A stretch of 64,000 nt of DNA from Boswellia sacra (GCA_013180625.2 SNVD02015095.1:34089-98088), one strand, 5' to 3'; shown: positions 9,501 through 21,885, numbered from the stretch's first letter. Numbers and translations are program-made. Notes: generated by a model not told the origin, from the letters alone.

Positions 9501-11129
9501 CATCGAAACCATGTTAACAAAAAAAGATGAAATGGGTGAGATCATAACTTTGAAGTAACCGGTTTTCTTTTTCCACCCATTGCTTCTCTCTTTCTTGTCG
9601 ATTCTCACACTTCTGTTTCAATTTCTTTTGCTAATTTCTTATCTATCGTTCTTGGTTCATCTCTCTTATCAATTATATTTTTCACCAATTACTTTGCTGA
9701 TACCTCTAACGTTAGGGTTCCAATCTTGATGGTGATGGTGAAGGCAAGGTGATAAAGGGACAACATGAAAATAAAACCGACATGCGTATAATGGCTATAT
9801 TTTGGCTTGGGTTTTGGGTTTTTGTTGTTGTGGTAGCGGTTTGGTAGCCTCATTTTCAGTTGTTTTTGTTGCATACTTGTTCGGTGGATTGTGAGGTTTT
9901 GAAAGAACTTTGCAATGATGATGCTTGGGTTTTTGGATGTTGTTGGTTTGCGGTGTTGCAATTTGTGAATTGTGGAGGTGGGCATTGAACAGAGTGTTGC
10001 TGGTGATTGAGTTTTTCTAGGTTTTTCTAGGCTCAATGATCTAAGTTTGCAAGCATTAAATCGAAGGATAGGGACTAAATGTAATCTTGAAATGGATGTT
10101 CATGTTCTTTAATTGGCCTGACATTAGCTCCTTCTACCCGGATCCCCTTTCATCCTTTTATTCATATTCAAGGTAAGCTATTTACTTTAGACTGCCTGCT
10201 TTCATGAAGGAAGCGATCAATGAAGGAAGAGATCAGCTTGAGAGTGGAAGAAGGAGATGTGGTCCAGATGAAAGCATAGAGACGGAAGACGATTTTTGCT
10301 GTAGAAAATAGAGAGAGAGAATTGGAATTACGTTTGAAAACTAACTAGGGAGCAAACTGTATATCTATCCATGGTTAAAGTTAGGGGTAAGAACGAAAAT
10401 TATCGTGCTTGATGAAAATGGAAATGGGAAACAACAACGAACAAAAATCTCTCGAATTCAAATAAAGTTAAAACGAAAAAAATTGGGTGTAGCATAAAAA
10501 CGAACACAACCTATATTTTTAAAATTTTGTTTTCTGAAAACTCATATTTTTCAATCCATTTAAATCAATATTAACTTATTATATTTAAAATTCAAAAAAA
10601 TTTAAAACCAACAACATATTCTTTTAAAATTTTAAAAATAAAAACTCAAAAAACATAAACAAACATAACCTAACAATTACAAACAAAAATTTGTTTTGCA
10701 TGAGACTACCTTAAGATATTTTAATAATCTTTTCTGTTTGCTTTTAATATTCTATTTGCCTGCCAGCACTATTAATATAATGTATATATCGTACTTTTTA
10801 GTCTTATATTCAACTGCCTAATTAATTTTTCATACTAATTAATCTTAATAATTACAACAACATATGATTATATTTAAGAAAATTTTGTTGGGAAAATCAA
10901 GAAAAAGAAGTGATATAAAAGCTTTAAATTTAAAATATAAGCGAAAATAGAAATAAATACCTCTAATTTATTGTTTAAATAAGTGAGTTTTGATAACATA
11001 TACTTATGAATCCACATTAAGAAAACTCAATTTTTGCTTTTTTTTTTAATGAACTTACATTTCTACACATTTTTGTTGAAAATTTTGTAAAAGTTTAATC
11101 TCTAATCCAACAATTAATTTTTATACGAA

Positions 11130-11905
11130 ACTTTACCCCATAAGTATTAAATAATAATGAATAAAAGTGTGGCAGTTACCGGCCAAGGCACACAACAAAC
11201 TTTACTCGATAGATAATATAGAAAAATAAAAGTGGATTTGGAAATGGGAAGGAGCCTTTGATCTGTCAATTAGGAAAATCATATTTGACCTACCAAAGGA
11301 CAGATAGAGAAACATCATCAAACCATCCATGGCCTGATGTAAGAGATATGGATAGATATTAACTCCAATGGACATATACAATGTAGTTGACCTTCCAATG
11401 TCAAATAACACCAAATTTGCAGTTATTGTTAGTGTTAGTCATCTATTATTTCATTTCATTTTATTCATTACACTTGAACCCATTATAACCGTATGTACAG
11501 CATCCTCTAATATTGATGACCAACCCAAGATGAAAAAACATTCCATTTAATATCATTTAAAATACATTCTTGCACCTAACTTTCATAAACTAGCTTCAAT
11601 GTGGCGGTTTGTAAATGTGTATGTACTCATTCACAAAAGTTCTCAATTAAACAATTGCTTAGTGACAAAAATAAAATAATACCAAGAGATTAACCTAACC
11701 AACTAAATAATACTTGGTCAAACTTTAACCCATATTAACATTATATTTCGATGAAATGTTTTTAAAAGGATTTGTTCTATTTAAATATTTTTCTTAATTA
11801 ATTAGTGTACAAAACTTCAACCCATACATATTAAATAGTGATGAATACAAGTGGAGTAGGTACATGCAAGGGCACGCATTAAGCTTTGCTCCGTAGATTA
11901 TGTAT
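11130..11905. repeat. Dispersed direct repeat pair, about 90 bp
   Basis: A block containing TATTAAATAATAATGAATA, then AAGTGT and CACACAACAAACTTTACTCGATAGATAAT (11130-11220), has a diverged copy at 11812-11905 (TATTAAATAGTGATGAATA ... GCTTTGCTCCGTAGATTAT). The copies are about 680 bp apart in the same orientation. The element is unidentified. Confidence 0.55.
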
Positions 11906-12279
11906 AACAATAGTACTTCATTTTGAACGAGCAAAGAGATGGTGACATGTCAATCAAGATGCTGAATGGACATACCAATTTAAGAAAAGCCAACTCTATG
12001 ATTGTGCAAAAGTGAAGAAGATTGACAAGAAATTTGTAGAAAATAAAGTTGCTCATTTGTATATCTAAGCTTTTTGTTTGAGATATTTCATTCACTCATT
12101 TGACTAGTTCTAACAACTCCTGATAAATTTTCTACTCATTCTCACAACAAAAGTCAGCCACAAATCTTTAGGTTAACTACAAATCTTACATTCTTCATTT
12201 TGCAAATATACAGATTAGATTATAGAGTTGAAGGAGTGAATTCGGGCCTCCAAGCCCAGCCCAGGGTCAGTTGCAATTA

Positions 12280-13062
12280 CTAGTCAGCCCACCTTAGATT
12301 TAAGTCATAGCGTCCAATTAAAGCCTAGCCAAATCTGGACCCGGCCTAGTTCCAACCTCAAGTCTAGCCTATTATTTGCTCATATTTGCAAGGAAAAGAT
12401 AAAATAAAAGTAGGAGGGAGACATGAGTTGAGGGACCACATGATCTGAGAGGAAAAAGAAGAAAGTGATTTAAAATTCTTGAAGTTAGCTAGCACAAGAT
12501 CGTCAGGTAAGAGCATAAGATTAGCTGGTTATAGAGGCAACAAACTTTGTACAGTGATCAATAGGAAGCTGGGGGAGAGGGGAGTGTGAGACCATGTGGG
12601 AATTATAGTTAGTTCCCAAGAGAAGTAATTTTGAAAGAGGAAACCAAAGTAAATGGAGGCAGCCAAAAATTGTAAAGCTGACAGTGTGGATGAGGAGCCC
12701 AAGAGGGGCCCGGAAGAGAAGGAAGCAATAAACAGCAAGCACCTTCCAAGCTCCAAACAGATTCACTACCACTCTTCACTACTCTCTCTCTCTCTCTCTC
12801 ACTCTAAGAATTTCCTTGTTTATTGATTGAGACACATTGTTTCATTTCCATCCATGAAAATCCTGACTTGGGCATTATAATACCTTTTACAAGTACCCCC
12901 TTCTATTCAAGGAGGATTTCCCCTAGTGCCACTCTAGTGTTGTGCAACTACTGTTCAAAGGTTAGTCAAAATAAGAAGCTTGCTGGGCCACTGGATGGTT
13001 ATAAAGTTGGGAAGGCTGATGATTTGGCTAGAAAAGTGTGGAGCAAAATTTGGGTCCTTCAA
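12280..13062 (+). repeat. Gypsy relic 5' LTR
   Basis: Matches 15164-15983 from CTAGTCAGCC to TTTGGGTCCTTCAA. A (CT)n microsatellite (about 12776-12802) lies within it, at the same place as CACT/CT repeats in the other LTR. The true 5' end may lie up to about 40 bp further left (a TG at 12238). Confidence 0.85.
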
Positions 13063-13077
13063 CTAGCACCCTCTATA

Positions 13078-15090
13078 GTGGTAGTCTCGAAAAAAAATTG
13101 AGAAATGGCATATCTGTGTGGACTACACTGACTTGAATAGGGCATACCCTAAGGACACTTTTCCTTTACCGAAGATAAACCAGATGATAGATGCAACTAT
13201 CGATTATGCACGTATAAGTTTCCTTGATACCTATAGCAAATACAACCAGATTCCTATGTACAAACCAGATAAGGAAAAGACTTTGTTCATAACTAAGAGG
13301 AGGGTCTTTCACTACAAGGTTAAGGTCTTTAGGCTTAGAAATGCGGGGGCAACGTACTAGAGAATCGTGGTAACGGTGTTTCATGGGCCTCTTGCGAGAC
13401 ATCATGGAAGCCTATATAGATGATATGGTGGTTAAGAGTAAAAGGGTAGAGGATCACTTGTGCCACTTGCAAACCGTGTTCAAAACACTCCATAGGTACA
13501 TAATAAAACTAAAACCTAATAAATATATCTTTGGGGTCTCCTCTAAGAATTTCTTAGGTCACATAGTCAGTAAAAAGGGGATAGAGGTTGCTTCGAGGCA
13601 AGTGCAAACCTTAATGGAAACGACAAAGCCAAGGGACATAAGGAAGGTTCAGACACTGACGGGGAGAGTAGCTGCCCTTAGTCATTTTATCTCGAAATAG
13701 TCTAATAGAAGTTGACGTTACTTCTAAGCAATCAAGAGGGCTAAGGGGATAAGGTGGAAAAATGAGCAGGCAGACGCACTTTAGGAGTTGAAAGAGTATT
13801 TGAGAAAGATGCCAACCCTTTTTGCACCTATTCTAGGAGAATTTTTATACCTATACTTAGGGGTCTCAACTAGAGCAATGAATAGTGCTCTGTTAAAGAA
13901 GGAGGAAAGGGTGCAGAAGCTAGTAACATTTGCCAACAAGACACTTAACGATGCAAAAACCAGATACACAACTACTGAGAAGCTAATCCTGGCCTTGGTG
14001 CGCACAAAGACCCAATTGTTGTGTTATATGAGACCCACCCCATCCATGTGCTAACCACTTATCCCGTAAATACAATACTAGGCAAGCTAAATCTGATGAA
14101 TAGAATGACTAAGTGGGCCATGAACTTGATCACCATGACATCACTTTTTGCCTCAGGATAATGAGAAAAGAACAGGTCCTAGCCGATTTCCTTTTTAAAT
14201 GCAAGCCCAACATTAAGGGCATTACACTGAAGGGGATTGGAGACAAGGAGGAAGCATGGCAAATGCACATTGAAATGTGCTCAAACATGACAGGAGCAAG
14301 AGTATGGGTCCAACTTCGAACACCAGAGTGTCTGATCCTACAAATGGTAGTTAGGCTAGAGTTCCTGACCTCTAATAATGAGGTGAAGTATGAAGCTATG
14401 ATCTTAGGACTACAAACAGTTAGACATCTGAGGGTGAAATTATTAGAGATATTATAAGATTTTTAACTAGTTGTTGAGCAATAGGAAAGAGGATATAAGA
14501 CCAGAGATGAGAGAATGGTGGTATATTTAAGCGAGATAAAGGCCTTAGCTGAACACTTTAAAAAGTGAGCATCAAGAAGATTTTGAGGGTCAACAATCAA
14601 CATGCTGACAGTTTTGCTTGCTCAGCCTTAGTAGTAGTAGACGGGATTTTGGATGGTCGAGGTAGAATTCCTAGACGAGCCTAGTATCGAGGACAAAGGC
14701 ATCAATGGTTAGAGGTCCATACCCTATCAGAATAAAGGGATGAATTAAAAAAATAGTAGACTGCTCTAGGACAGGGTAGTCCCGATCAACAAAAAAGAGG
14801 TAAAGAGCCTACGAATGAAATTAATAAGGTATTGTTTGATAAACGGGGAGCTATACATGAAGTCTTTTTCTGGGCCTTACTTGAAATATCCGTTAAAAGA
14901 GAAGTTTGATGTAGTTAGAGATACACAAGGGAAGTTATGAGAATCACTTTCGGGGACATAGCATTGCCCATCAAATAATGAGGCAAGGGTACTACTAGCC
15001 TTAACTCCATGCTAACTTAGAAGCCTATGCACGAAATGCATTAAATGCCAAAAATGTCAAAACATGTCAGTCTCATTCACCAACCAACTA
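13078..15090 (+). pseudogene. Gypsy pol relic (RT, RNase H, aRNH, integrase zinc finger)
   Basis: Reverse transcriptase starts near 13118 with YTDLNRAYPKDTFPLPKI and continues through FITKRRVFHYKV and NAGATY, followed by an in-frame TAG. The catalytic block AYIDDMVVKSK is intact at 13407-13440. The thumb region reads LGHIVSKKGIE and ends with a TAG at 13698. RNase H follows (about 13760-14050), with ATRAMNSALLKKE-like and TTEKLILALV segments. A second RNase H of the aRNH type (about 14255-14450; SNNEVKYEAMILGL) and a partial integrase H2C2 finger (about 14930-15060; NHFRGHSIAHQIMRQGYY) come next. The DDE core is absent. At least six stops or frame changes make it inactive. The aRNH places it in the Tat (Ogre/Retand-like) group. 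Confidence 0.8.
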
Positions 15091-15163
15091 ACGCTTTGCA
15101 CCCTATATCTAGCCTCTAGCCTTTTATCCAACGGGGGTTAGAGGCCAACTTCACTTACTACCG

Positions 15164-15983
15164 CTAGTCAGCCTACCTCCTATTTAAGTCATAGGGTCCA
15201 ATCAAAGCCTAGCCAAATATGAACCTAGCCTAGTTCCAGTCTAGCCCATTATTTACTCACATTTGCAAAGAAAAGATAAAATAAAAGTAGAAGGGAGACA
15301 TGAGCTAAGGGACGACATGGGCTGATAGAAATAAAAAAAGAAAGTAATTCAAAATTCTAGAAGCTAGCTAGTAAAAGACTGACAGGTAAGAGTAGAAGAT
15401 TAGTTGGTTATAGAGAGGCAACAAACTTTATACAGTAAGCAATAGGAAGCTGGGGGACAGGGGAGTGTGAAACCATATGGGAATTAGAGTTCCTAAGAGA
15501 AGTAATTTTGGAAGAGGAAAGTGACGTAAATGAAGGTAGCCATAAACAATAAGGCTGATGGTAAGGGTGAGAAGCCCAAAAGGGGTTGTGAGGAGAAGGA
15601 AGGAATAAACAGCAAGCACCCTCCAAACTCTAGACAAATTCACTACTCTCTACTACTCACTCGCTCACTCACACATACACACACACTCTCTCTCTCTTTC
15701 TCACTCACTCACTCACTCACTCTAAGAATTTTCTTGTTTATTGATTAATAAACACTGTTTGATTTTCATCCACTGGAATCCTGACTTCGACGTCAGAGTA
15801 CCTTTTGAAGGCATCACCCTATTGTGCAAGGAGGAGCTTCCCTAGTGTCGCTCAAGTGTTGTGCAAGTGTTGTTCAAATGCTGGTCAAAATGAAGAGCTT
15901 GCTAAGCTGCTAGATGGTTATAGAGCTGGGAATAGGCAAAAGATTTGGCTAGGAAAGTGTGGAGCAAAATTTGGGTCCTTCAA
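15164..15983 (+). repeat. Gypsy relic 3' LTR
   Basis: Copy of 12280-13062, with many substitutions and indels by eye. It contains ACAC/CTCT/CACT microsatellite tracts (15656-15722). Confidence 0.85.
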
Positions 15984-16549
15984 GAGTTATACATAATTTA
16001 TCAGCAAAATAAGATTATCAAATATATGAATTTGCAAGCAAGCTACCTATAAAACAAGCTTCTTCTTTTTCATCTATTAGGCAAAAGGAATTCACTTCTT
16101 AGGTTAAGGCTTCTAGAATGTCCAAGTGCAAGCGAAAGTGCATGTTTGATTTCCCATCAATCTGGAATAGCAATTAATAGAAAGTTTAAATAAAATCAAT
16201 ATTGATTTCCAAATAATACCATTTTTTAAATCTTCTCGATCAATATATAAAATCAATATTCAATAAACCAATTATTTTAGAAAGAATGGTAGATAACGTT
16301 TACTAATACCTCTTTTATTTAATAAAATTCAAAACCATTACAAAAATGCAAAACTTTCGGATGATTATCTAAATAAGATGACTAGTTCACCAGAATTGAG
16401 TTGATAAGATTCAAGGATGTCTTAAAGAGTAGAGTCAAATAGGAATATTTAAGCTTTCAGCATAGAATTTGGTTAATCATTGCATCTGCCTTACACATGA
16501 TAAACTAGTTGTAATAAATAATATCAACATAAGATCACTAGGCTCAAAA
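15984..16549. other. Gene-free AT-rich gap
   Basis: No recognisable gene or element; AT-rich unique-looking sequence between the gypsy relic and the copia relic. Confidence 0.4.
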
Positions 16550-16559
16550 TATCATCCAA

Positions 16560-17030
16560 GAAAAGAACAAAGTAGAGAAAATTAGATATGTAAGAGAAGA
16601 TATACAAGATTTATATGGTTCAGTAGTATGCCTATGTCCACGGGGTCAACAAAGAAATATACTCTTCACTAGAAAAAGAAACACTTACAACATTTGGAGA
16701 ATTCCTCACAACCTCTTAACCATAAGCTCTTATACATCCTTTTATAGAGCTTTGTGTGTTATGCCATATGTTATGACCGAGTACTACAAGAGGTCCCCTA
16801 TTCATACTACTATGATCCCCAAACTAATGGGATAACTAATCCTAAAAGTATTGGACAACATAGTCCAAATAGGACAACTTTCCTAAGTAAATAGAAAATT
16901 AGGTGTATAATCCTAAATTAAGATAAATCCTAATCCTAGAGGAGCAAGGATTCACAATTAACTAATATCCTAAATAGGAATCCATTAATTAATTTAATCC
17001 TAACAGGAAAAGGATTTCCTATTTCAATAT
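16560..17030 (-). repeat. Probable 3' LTR of the minus-strand copia relic
   Basis: It follows a purine tract on the minus strand. It contains a TATA-like CTATAAAAGG (rc of about 16740-16749) and a downstream TTGACCCCGTGGACATAGGC-like segment, as in other copia LTRs here. The second LTR is absent, so the boundaries are inferred. Confidence 0.45.
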
Positions 17031-17166
17031 TCTCCCACTTAAGACTTGTTTCTCTTCTATTGTGAAAATATTTCAAAGTTGTTGCTCATTTCCTTGGTAC
17101 CAATGATCACATACCATCAAGCCCAAAAGAAGTCTTGCATCGAATGAACTTCTCCTTTGTGATAGG

Positions 17167-18104
17167 TGTTAGCCCTAAGACTACATGATAATTTTGATGA
17201 TAATAATACACATTGATTCATTGTGATTTACTAACATTTTTATTTATGTGCAAGAGTAATATCATTGAAATAATTGTAAAATCAAGAAGAGGCTTATTAA
17301 AATGAAGTGTTGAAGCTAAGGAGAAGACTACATATTAAAGACACCAAAGTTTAAGAACAAGATTTTCAAATTTCAAATGGAACATTGACAAAAATGGCAG
17401 ACAAGATTACGGTTTTTATGGTGGGCAGAAAATTTAGAGTTCGTGTCTTCACTTGATTAGGTTCATCTCATTTGCCTATAAAAGGAGTCATTCTCCCATG
17501 CATTCAACAAGTGCAAGAGAAGCATTTTATCAAGCAAAAAAAAAAACAAGAGAAATATCAAGTCTAAAGAGCTTTTATTTTCTTGATCTACTCTTTGAAA
17601 AGAGTTGTACTTTTGTTGTAAAAATTTTCTTTGTTTTTGTATTGTGGTGAGAGTGAGATCTTCTTGTAAAGAATAAAAGTTATCCTTGAGAGAACTATTT
17701 CCTTGGTGAGTTTGTTCATCAAGAAGAACTCTTGGTGTGGTGTTATCAAGGGTTGAAGGAAAAAGTCTTGGTTGGTTGTTCATCAAGCAAGTTGTAAAGA
17801 ATTCTACAACTTAGTGGAAAGCCTAGCTTGTGGAGCGAGGAGCCCGTGGATGTAGGCAAGGTTTGCCGAACCACGTACATCGAGTTTGCACTCTCTCTAT
17901 CCCTATCTTCTTTACATTTACTTGCACTTGTGATTGTTCTTTCTTGCTATTCTCTTTATTGCATTCTATTTTCATCTTCTTCACCTTTGTTCTCAAAGAA
18001 AGATTTAAATAATTTTCATCTTTCAAGAAAAGTTTTCTAAATCCGTTTTTATAAATAAAAACCCAATTCACCCCCCCTCTTGGGTTGCCATACCTGGGTC
18101 AACA
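17167..18104 (+). mobile_element. Solo LTR of the 54867-63316 copia family, internally shortened
   Basis: Starts TGTTAGCCCTAAG and ends TACCTGGGTCAACA, exactly like the LTRs at 54867-56560 and 61628-63316, but is 938 bp rather than about 1690. The missing part is the internal block of four about 188-bp repeats; the join lies between AAGAACAAG and ATTTTCAAATTTCAAA. The TATA box (TATAAAAG, 17477-17484) is retained. Flanks share only AGG (17164-17166 and 18105-18107), so a full 5-bp duplication is not visible. It interrupts the RNase H end of the minus-strand copia relic. Confidence 0.92.
17477..17484 (+). promoter_or_regulatory. LTR TATA box
   Basis: TATAAAAG in CCTATAAAAGGAG, conserved at the same place in all three LTR copies of this family. 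Confidence 0.6.
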
Positions 18105-20668
18105 AGGCTTAGTCATTATATCTGCCACAATGTTGTCAGTGTGAAGGTTTTACAACGAGATTTGATCATCTTCCAAAACTTCACGTGGAAAGTGATACTC
18201 ATGTTTAATGTGCTTTGTCCTTGAATGAAAAATCAGGGTTTTATCTAAACATATTACACTTTAATTGTCACAATAGATCATAATCACCTTTTATTGTATT
18301 TGAAAATCATTAAGTAATCTCTTTAGCTAGGTAGATTCTTTACATGCTTCTGTAGCTACCATATACTCAATTTTTGTAAACGAAAATGCAACCTTGGATT
18401 ATAACTTGGACATCTAACTAATAGCTCCTACCATAGTGAATACATAACCAGTGGTAGAGTTTCTTCTATCTCAATCTCTTACAAAATTTAAGTCCACAAA
18501 CCCAACCAACTGTAAATTTTGACCACTATAACATGATGCAGCCTCTGAAGTACCCTTCAAGTAATGAAGAATCCACTTCTCTATAGTCCAATGATCTTTA
18601 CCGGGATTAATTATGTATTTACTCACAACTCCCACTATATGTGCCATGCCAGGTCTAGTGCACGTCATGCCAAACATAAGGTTCCCTATTGTAGATGAAT
18701 ATGGTACTTGAGACGTGTCTGTCTTCTCTGCTTCGGTGCTCGATGACTGATCTGAGGATAATTTATAACCAATAGGAATTGAAGTATTGACTATCTTGCA
18801 TATTAAAACAACGCAAGATTTTTTAATACAATTTCTCTAAGTTATCTAGACTCTGCCGTTCTTTCTGTCTCTGAATACTACAATCCTAAGAATCTTACTG
18901 GCATGTCCTAGATCTTTCATGTCAAATATCCTAGCCAAATAAGCTTTCAAGTTTGTAATACCATTTGCACTAGTGCCAGCAGCTAACATATCATCCCCAT
19001 ATAATAACAAGATCATGAAATCGCCACTACCATGACAATAGAAGTAGGCACAATTATCAGCTTCACATCTTTAGAATCTTAAGCTTAAAATGAAAGAATC
19101 AAATCACTTATACCAACATCTTGACACCGGTTTTAAAATGTATAGTGATTTGGTCAACCTAGAAACCAAATTCTTTTTGTTCTGTTTAACAAAGCCTTCG
19201 GGTTTAGTCATATAAATCTCTTCTTCAAGATTCCTATCCAAGAAAGTAGTTTTGACATCTAACTACTCACGTTTTAAATCAAGTGCAACTACCAAACTCA
19301 ACAAACTATGAATGGTAGTTAAACGAACAATTGCAAATAAAATCTCATCGAAGTCGATAACAGATTTCTAAGCATAGCCTTTTACCACTAACTGAGCTTT
19401 ATATCCTTTGATATTCCCATTCGTGTCTTTCTTGAGTTTTTAAACCCATTTACAACCAATAGTTTTTCTCCTTATGGGTAATTGAACTAATTTTGACATT
19501 TTGTTCTTGTGTAGAGCCTCCATCTCCCCTTTCATAGCCAATCTCCATTGAGTAGCACCCTTGGATTCAAAGGCTTTTTGATATGAATGCAACTCATGCT
19601 CTTCAATGATATAAGCATAAGCAGTGACATAATCTTTAAGCCAAATTGAGGGTCTTCAATCTCTAATAGGTTGGCTTTGATTTCCTTGAGTTTCAATCTC
19701 TTAGACTTGCTCATCATCAATATCATAATATTCAACTGTTTGATCAACTTGTCGGTCATGTTGATCTTGAACTTCATGTGAAATTTCAAATTCTACCATC
19801 TCTATTGTTTGTGAGTTTGGTTGCTTTTTCTTTTCCATTAAATCTTCATTAAAAACATCTCGACTAATAATAACCTTGTGCGTAGTAAGGTACCACAATC
19901 TATACCCCCTTGTTCCATTGGCATAACGAAAAAAAAACACTTTTTGGATCTCGGATCCAGCTTAGTTCTATACTCTTTAAGAATCTAAACACAAGCATCA
20001 CCGGCAAATATACAAAGGAGTGAATAATTGATAGGTTTCTAATATCTCTTTAGGAATATTGTAGTCCAATACAGTATTGGGAGAACGATTTACTAAGTAA
20101 CACACGGTGTGCACTGCCTCTGTCCAAAAACATTGTTCTAGTCTAGCATAACTCAACATGCTCCTAGCATAATCCATGATTGTACAATTCATCCTTTCAG
20201 CTACACGATTTTGTTGTCGACTTCCTAGAACCATTAGATGTCTCACTATGCTATGCGTACTACAAAACTGCTTAAACTTCAATAAGATGTACTCTCCTCC
20301 GTTATCGATTCTCAGACACTTAATCTTCTTCCCCTTTTGATTTTCCACCAAAGCCTTAAACTTTGTACAACAATCAAAAGCTTCATTCTTTTTTTTTTTT
20401 GAGCATATACACCTAACTTTTCGAGGAAGTCATCAATGAATGAGATAAAATACTGTGTTCCTCCAATAGATGCAATAAGAGGCTCCCAAATATCAGAATG
20501 TACCAAGTCTAAAACATCATTGCTTCTAGTAGTGGACGAAGGGAAACTCGTTCTATGATGCTTTCCATAGAGACAGTCTTTACATAAATCTAAATCAATA
20601 AATTTTAATCCAGGTAGTAAGTTTCTATCAATGAGTAACTTCAGTCCTCGCTTGCTCGTGTACCCTAA

Positions 20669-21834
20669 GGCTGAGTTTGGTGCACCGTATAGGATTGTAT
20701 AATTATTACTGTAGCGGATAGAATTGTATGGAATTGTATAGTATAGAATTGAATAAACTCTATATTGTGTTTGGTGTATCACTGTATTGTATAAATATTA
20801 TACAATACCGTGTTTGATAAAAGATTGTATTTAACTATATTAAATTCCTTACAATAATAAAAATGGTTTGAAATTAATAAATATTTTTAAATATAATAAT
20901 TTTAAAAATTATTTATATTAAATTAATTTTTTAGATAATTAATTTTTTATTTAAATATTTAATAAATTATATTTATTTATTAAAATAATTCATTTAAATA
21001 TTCAATAAACTAATAACTTAAATATTTATTTATTTATATATGTTTGCGGTATTTATTGTCAAAAACTAGAACAAAAAATAAAGTTGTATAATTTAAATAT
21101 TTTAATAATATAATAAATATAATAATTTTAAAATATAATAATTTTAAAAATTATTTATCTTCAATTAAGTTTTTAGATAATTAATTTTTATTTAAATATT
21201 TAATAAATTATATTTATTTATTAAAATAATTCATTTAAATTTCAATAAACTAATAATTTAAATATTCATTTATTTTATATATTTGTAGTATTTATTGTCA
21301 AAAACTAGGACAAAAAATAAAGTTGTATAATTTAATTTTTTTTAATAATATAATATAATATTTTAAAATATAATAATTTAAAATTATTTATATTAAATTA
21401 ATTTTTTAAATAATTAATTTTTTATTTAAATATTTAATAAATTATATTTATTTATTAAAATAATTCATTTAAATATTTGATAAAATAATAATTTAAATAT
21501 TTATTTATTTATATATGTTTGCAGTATTTATTGTCAAAAACTGGAACAACAAATAAAGTTGTATAATTTAAATCTTTTAATAATATTATATTATATTATA
21601 TAAAACTTATGAATTAAAAATTATATCTGACAATTCTCCATATCCTTATCCTATCCGCCCTTAACATATGGTGGGGGGCATCACTATTTTACCTCCTTTT
21701 ATGCGGTCCTTATACAGATCTTATGCAACCTTTTACTATACTATCCACCCTTCGGCTGCACCAAACACGGCATAAAAAAATTTTATGCGAATAGTATTTT
21801 TTATACTATACTATACGGGCTGCCAAACACGCCC
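20669..21834. mobile_element. Harbinger/Tourist-like MITE, 1166 bp
   Basis: The left end GGCTGAGTTTGGTGCACCG and the reverse complement of the right end, GGGCGTGTTTGGCAGCCCG, form imperfect terminal inverted repeats of the GGGNNTGTTTGG class. The flanks carry a TAA duplication (20666-20668 and 21835-21837), as expected for PIF/Harbinger elements. Removing the element and one TAA restores the copia reading FWHRHLGYTSKRGLK across the site, which fixes both ends. No transposase is present. The interior is a very AT-rich triple repeat. Confidence 0.85.
20875..21590. repeat. Three tandem copies of an about 237-bp AT-rich unit
   Basis: The marker ATTTATTGTC, followed by AAAAACTRGAACAAMAAATAA, occurs at 21051, 21290 and 21526 (spacings 239 and 236). 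Each copy ends AAAGTTGTATAATTTAA. Located inside the MITE. Confidence 0.9.
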
Positions 21835-21885
21835 TAAATGTCTATGCCAAAATTACATCGAATTTAACACAATAGTATCTCAAAG

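Larger units (their letters stand above)
8641..12279. other. Gene-free AT-rich intergenic DNA
   Basis: No coding family recognised. Contents include near-repeats of GTGTTTRGAAATGAATCATG around 8975-9100, a duplicated block at 9283/9421, scattered pyrimidine-rich stretches (9330-9620), and an unremarkable AT-rich stretch from 10480 to 12230. The open frames at 9689-10036 (minus) and elsewhere show no domain, composition bias or start context that I would accept as a gene. Confidence 0.5.
12280..15983 (+). mobile_element. Ty3/gypsy LTR retrotransposon relic, Tat-like lineage
   Basis: Two similar direct repeats (12280-13062 and 15164-15983) flank a broken pol whose order RT, RNase H, second (archaeal-type) RNase H, integrase zinc finger is the Tat-group arrangement. 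Gag and protease are missing: RT-like sequence begins within about 60 bp of the left LTR. The integrase core is also missing. I could not fix the exact LTR ends or a clear target duplication, because the outer about 40 bp of the two LTRs do not match. Confidence 0.8.
17060..20668 (-). pseudogene. Copia pol relic (integrase, RT, RNase H)
   Basis: Minus strand, right to left. GAG-pre-integrase LGYTSKRGLKLL...C.YGKHHRTSF (20660-20540); integrase with VHSDIW (first Asp, about 20490), RIDNGGEY (second Asp, about 20300) and NRVAERMNCTIMDYARSML (Glu, about 20200); GYRLWYLTTHKVIISRDVFN (about 19900); RT with YGDDMLAAG (about 19000-18975, where copia usually has YVDDM). RNase H includes CTRPGMAHIVGVVSKYI (18660-18610), a DxxGxxxxRxSTTGY-like block (18470-18430) and VADIMTKP at the left end (about 18110). 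The last codons, ITKEKFIRC, resume at 17165 beyond the solo LTR. Many stops and frameshifts. This resembles the Tnt1/RE1-like type with a single gag-pol ORF. Confidence 0.8.
16550..21885 (-). mobile_element. Ty1/copia relic, minus strand, twice interrupted
   Basis: A minus-strand copia element truncated at its 5' side (right). Reading leftwards it has GAG-pre-integrase, integrase, RT and RNase H, then a purine tract (AGTGGGAGAA near 17030) and an LTR-like segment (about 16560-17025). It is interrupted by a Harbinger-like MITE (20669-21834) and by a solo LTR (17167-18104). Gag, protease and the 5' LTR are missing, and the sequence changes abruptly near 21885 to a plus-strand copia relic. Confidence 0.8.

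Noticed and set aside
9689..10036. 115-codon minus-strand frame
   Set aside because: Low-complexity composition, no domain, AT-rich intergenic context; probably chance.
1040..10070. Similar AGGGACT-type words at about 1105 and 10070 as ends of one large element
   Set aside because: The match is about 8 bases and such words are common; no target duplication.
12823..13101. 92-codon plus-strand frame before the gypsy RT
   Set aside because: Lies inside the gypsy 5' LTR and is echoed by the other LTR; not a gene.
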